Shown in pieces: positions 61,388-64,000 of a DNA stretch of 64,000 nt. The stretch's first letter is position 1; the number at the start of each line of letters is the position of its first letter. A model generated the notes under the pieces. The model was not told where the DNA came from. It did not search any database and saw only the letters and a list, made by a program, of their open reading frames with translations. The position numbers and the translations under genes were made by a program. This DNA is from Owenia fusiformis (Eukaryota; Annelida; Polychaeta; Sabellida; Oweniidae), in contig CAIIXF020000010.1 in the NCBI GenBank assembly GCA_903813345.2, positions 34,835,425 to 34,899,424 of the forward strand, given 5' to 3'.

Positions 61388-62445
61388 CTGGAAATACAAT
61401 AGAGCCATCTTTTAATTGAATAGAGTAACACCTATTTAAATGACCTTATATTAGGTTTGTTCTGCTATCTTTAAGCCATCTGGAAATACAATAGAGCCAT
61501 GTTTTAATTGAAATATAGTAACACCATGTTTAAATGGAACACCTTAGGTTTGTTCTGCTATCTTTAAGCCATCTGGAAATACAATAGAGCCATCTGGAAA
61601 TACAATAGAGCCATCTTTTAATTGAAATATAGTAACACCATGTTTGTAACACCAGGTTTGTTCTGCTATTTTCAAGCCATCTGGAAAAACAGAAGAGCCA
61701 TCTTTTAATTGAAATATAGTAACACATGTTTAAATTGAACACCCTGGGTTTGTGCTGCTATTTTCAAGCCATCTGGAAATACAATATAGCCATCTTTTAA
61801 TTGAAATATAGTAACACCATGTTTAAATGGAACACCTTAGGTTTGTTCTGCTACTTTTAAGCCATCTGGAAAAACAGAAGAGCCATCTTTTAATTGAAAT
61901 ATAGTAACACCTATTTAAATGACCTTAGGTTTGTGCTGCTATCTTTAAACCATCTGGAAATACAATAGAGCCATCTTTTAATTGAAATAGAGTAACACCT
62001 ATTTAAATGACCTTAGGTCTGTGCTGCTATCTTTAAACCATCTGGAAATACAATAGAGCCATCTTTTAATTGAAATATAGTAACACCTATTTAAATGACC
62101 TTAGGTTTGTGCTGCTATCTTTAAACCATCTGGAAATACAATAGAGCCATCTTTTAATTGAAATATAGTAACACCTATATAAATGACCTTAGGTTTGTGC
62201 TGCTATCTTTAAACCATCTGGAAATACAATAGAGCCATCTTTTAATTGAAATATAGTAACACATGTTTAAATTGAACACCCTGGGTTTGTGCTGCTATCT
62301 TTAAGCCATCTGGAAATACAATAGAGCCATCTTTTAATTGAAATAGAGTAACACCTATTTAAATGACCTTAGGTCTGTGCTGCTATCTTTAAACCATCTT
62401 GAAATACAACAGAGCCACCTTTTAATTGAAATATAGTACTTAGCA
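61388..62445 (-). repeat. ~88-bp minisatellite built from an MRPS27 3' splice site
   Basis: About 12 units, each containing TGTATTTCCAG/ATGGYTTAAA and the following GATAGCAGCA, i.e. the acceptor and first ~17 bases of the adjoining exon, plus intron sequence (TTCAATTAAAAGATGGCTC, GACCTAAGG-like). Adjacent units at 61950-62300 are nearly the same. The true exon is the last unit on the transcript and is the only one continuing into coding sequence. Confidence 0.9.
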
Positions 62446-64000
62446 CATGTTCAATTGTGGAAAACCCTAGGTTTGACTAAAACTGCTTGTGTTTCACTTA
62501 TAGAGGCTCAATAGGTCATGGGATATATTGTGAAAATTGTTCCACTTATAGAGGCTAAATCATCATGAGATCAATGGTTCATGGGATGTATTGTGAAAAT
62601 TGTTCCACTTATAGAGGTATTCTACTAGACAGGTTTCATTCTCCAAGTTATGGGAGAAAAGAGGGGGGGGGGTGAGAAAGGTATTTGTAAATAAACATGC
62701 AATGAATACTCTAAATTGTAAGCCCTGTGCATCCTGAACCTCCCAGTACAACCCTGGCCCCTTGGGTGGGCCCAGAAAAAAAAATTGGGCCCAAAAAAAA
62801 AATGGGCCAAAGAAGGCCTTCATGCCCCAAAAAGTGGGCCTTTTTAATCATTACTGGGTCTTTTAAGGCCTTATTTTTTTTAATTTCAGGCCAAATTTTG
62901 AAGAAAATGGGCCTCAAAATTTCAAAATTTGGGCTCACTTTTAGGTTTTAGGGGCGGACGTTTTTTCTATGACCTGAAATTTGGCCCCCCCCTTGTTGGT
63001 TTACCCAGATCCGCCCCTGATATTGAACAATGAGACCTGCTTACAGATTTAAAATTGAAATAAAAATAGGCACATTTCACTTTCAATGTAAAGATAAAAA
63101 CATCCTCATGGTTTCATTTAAAGATGTCGTAAACGAATAAAACAAAGCTCAATGGTAAACACTAGCACATCAATCTTTCTTGTGGTATCACTGTACTATG
63201 GTCCAAAGTTCAAATTCAGTAGGCAACACACATGTAAAACAACCATACTCCTTTCTTATTTATGTGTTAATTTCTATTAAAATGCTGTTTAGAAGAACTA
63301 AATGGAGCCTATAAGGTAAAAAAAACTTGTTCATGTTGTAATGAAGACTGTTCTTTAAATATGCTGATACATGAGTGAAATTAAGTGAAATTATTATAAG
63401 GAATGAAGAATAGAAAAGCATGTACATGTACTGTATTGAATCGTATAAATTCATATTTTTCAAAAACACAAAAACATCATGACATATTTAAGTGCTAAAA
63501 GGACTTATATTTTATATTTTGAACAGGAATGTGTCATATAGATAATAAATCAAATTTTCTTTATCTGCTTTTTTAAATAATGTTTTAACTCATAATTATA
63601 AAGTGTGATATATACATGTAATGATTAGATAAGAGTTATTTAAAACATAATTTTCATTTCAATCATAATTACAAAGCTACTTTGTAAATGACGGAAGTTT
63701 AAGAAACAACAATTTATTTGTCAAAAATAAACAGAATAAAAACAAATTATCTATGAACATGTTTGTATCAGGACTTTGGTTTTAGTTTATTTTCTTTATT
63801 TGTTTGTTTCTAGTTTTGTGTAGCCATAATTCTAGTAGAAACAACTCTCAGCTGTTTTGCAATATGATTAATAAGAAGTAGCTCAGTATTTATAACTTTG
63901 ACCTCAAAGTTTTCAAAATTGACAGACTTTTGAAACAACCATTTTCTGCAGAAACAGAATATTTCAAAAAAGCTAGCCTAGTTGGTAAATGCGATTTCAA
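62446..64000. other. Upstream MRPS27 intron, no exon seen
   Basis: Holds a direct duplication of TATTGTGAAAATTGTTCCACT (62525-62610), the GGGCCC-rich element at 62750-63019, and plain AT-rich sequence to the end. I found no in-phase exon for the missing MRPS27 N-terminus. Confidence 0.55.
62750..63019. mobile_element. GGCGGATCTGG-ended element, GGGCC-rich
   Basis: Ends with CCCAGATCCGCCCCTGA, the inverse of the CAGGGGCGGATCTGG-type start, and has internal TTGGGCCC and ATGGGCC strings like the element at 45555-45880. Left boundary uncertain. Confidence 0.55.

Overview
The window is nuclear DNA from an AT-rich animal genome, very probably a marine invertebrate. Protein-coding genes are split into short GT-AG exons separated by long introns. 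Introns and spacers are packed with minisatellites, short inverted-repeat transposons (MITEs), a CR1/Jockey-type LINE and other dispersed repeats. I cannot fix the phylum from sequence alone.

The main gene, on the minus strand from about 44.1 kb down to 4.4 kb, is a TMEM145 orthologue (GOST family: luminal GOLD domain, seven membrane helices, cytoplasmic tail). I could place 30 coding exons by splice sites, reading phase and family motifs ([54 protein letters not shown]). The signal-peptide exon was not found. The visible protein is about 918 residues, nearly twice the roughly 490 of vertebrate TMEM145, because the tail is built from about a dozen extra small exons.

The most striking feature is that three separate parts of this gene are tandem arrays of alternative exons. 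There are two versions of a 75-nt GOLD-domain exon (42.8 and 42.3 kb), six versions of a 72-nt exon carrying transmembrane helix 1 (34.9 to 30.8 kb), and three versions of a 121-nt exon carrying the end of helix 6 and helix 7 (25.6 to 22.1 kb). All copies in an array have the same length, phase and splice sites and keep an open frame, so the gene looks like a Dscam-style combinatorial locus with up to 2 x 6 x 3 = 36 receptor versions. The tail exons (20.4 to 4.4 kb) are nearly all phase 0-0, and eight of them each carry one copy of a short motif of the form [DNG]-[LMI]-F-[TVML].

The right end holds the 3' part of MRPS27 (mitochondrial ribosomal protein mS27; minus strand, four exons, 61.4 to 58.9 kb), whose 5' exons lie beyond the window. 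A minisatellite there is built from its 3' splice site. Between the two genes lie an ~806-bp DNA transposon (46.5-47.3 kb, inverted relative to a second copy at 6.9-7.7 kb) inserted into a dead LINE, a complex repeat block with a 5'-truncated LINE (47.5-53.3 kb), an unidentified plus-strand exon candidate (54.3 kb), and a C-type lectin domain remnant broken by a 22-bp duplication (56.2-56.5 kb). No tRNA, rRNA or CRISPR was seen.
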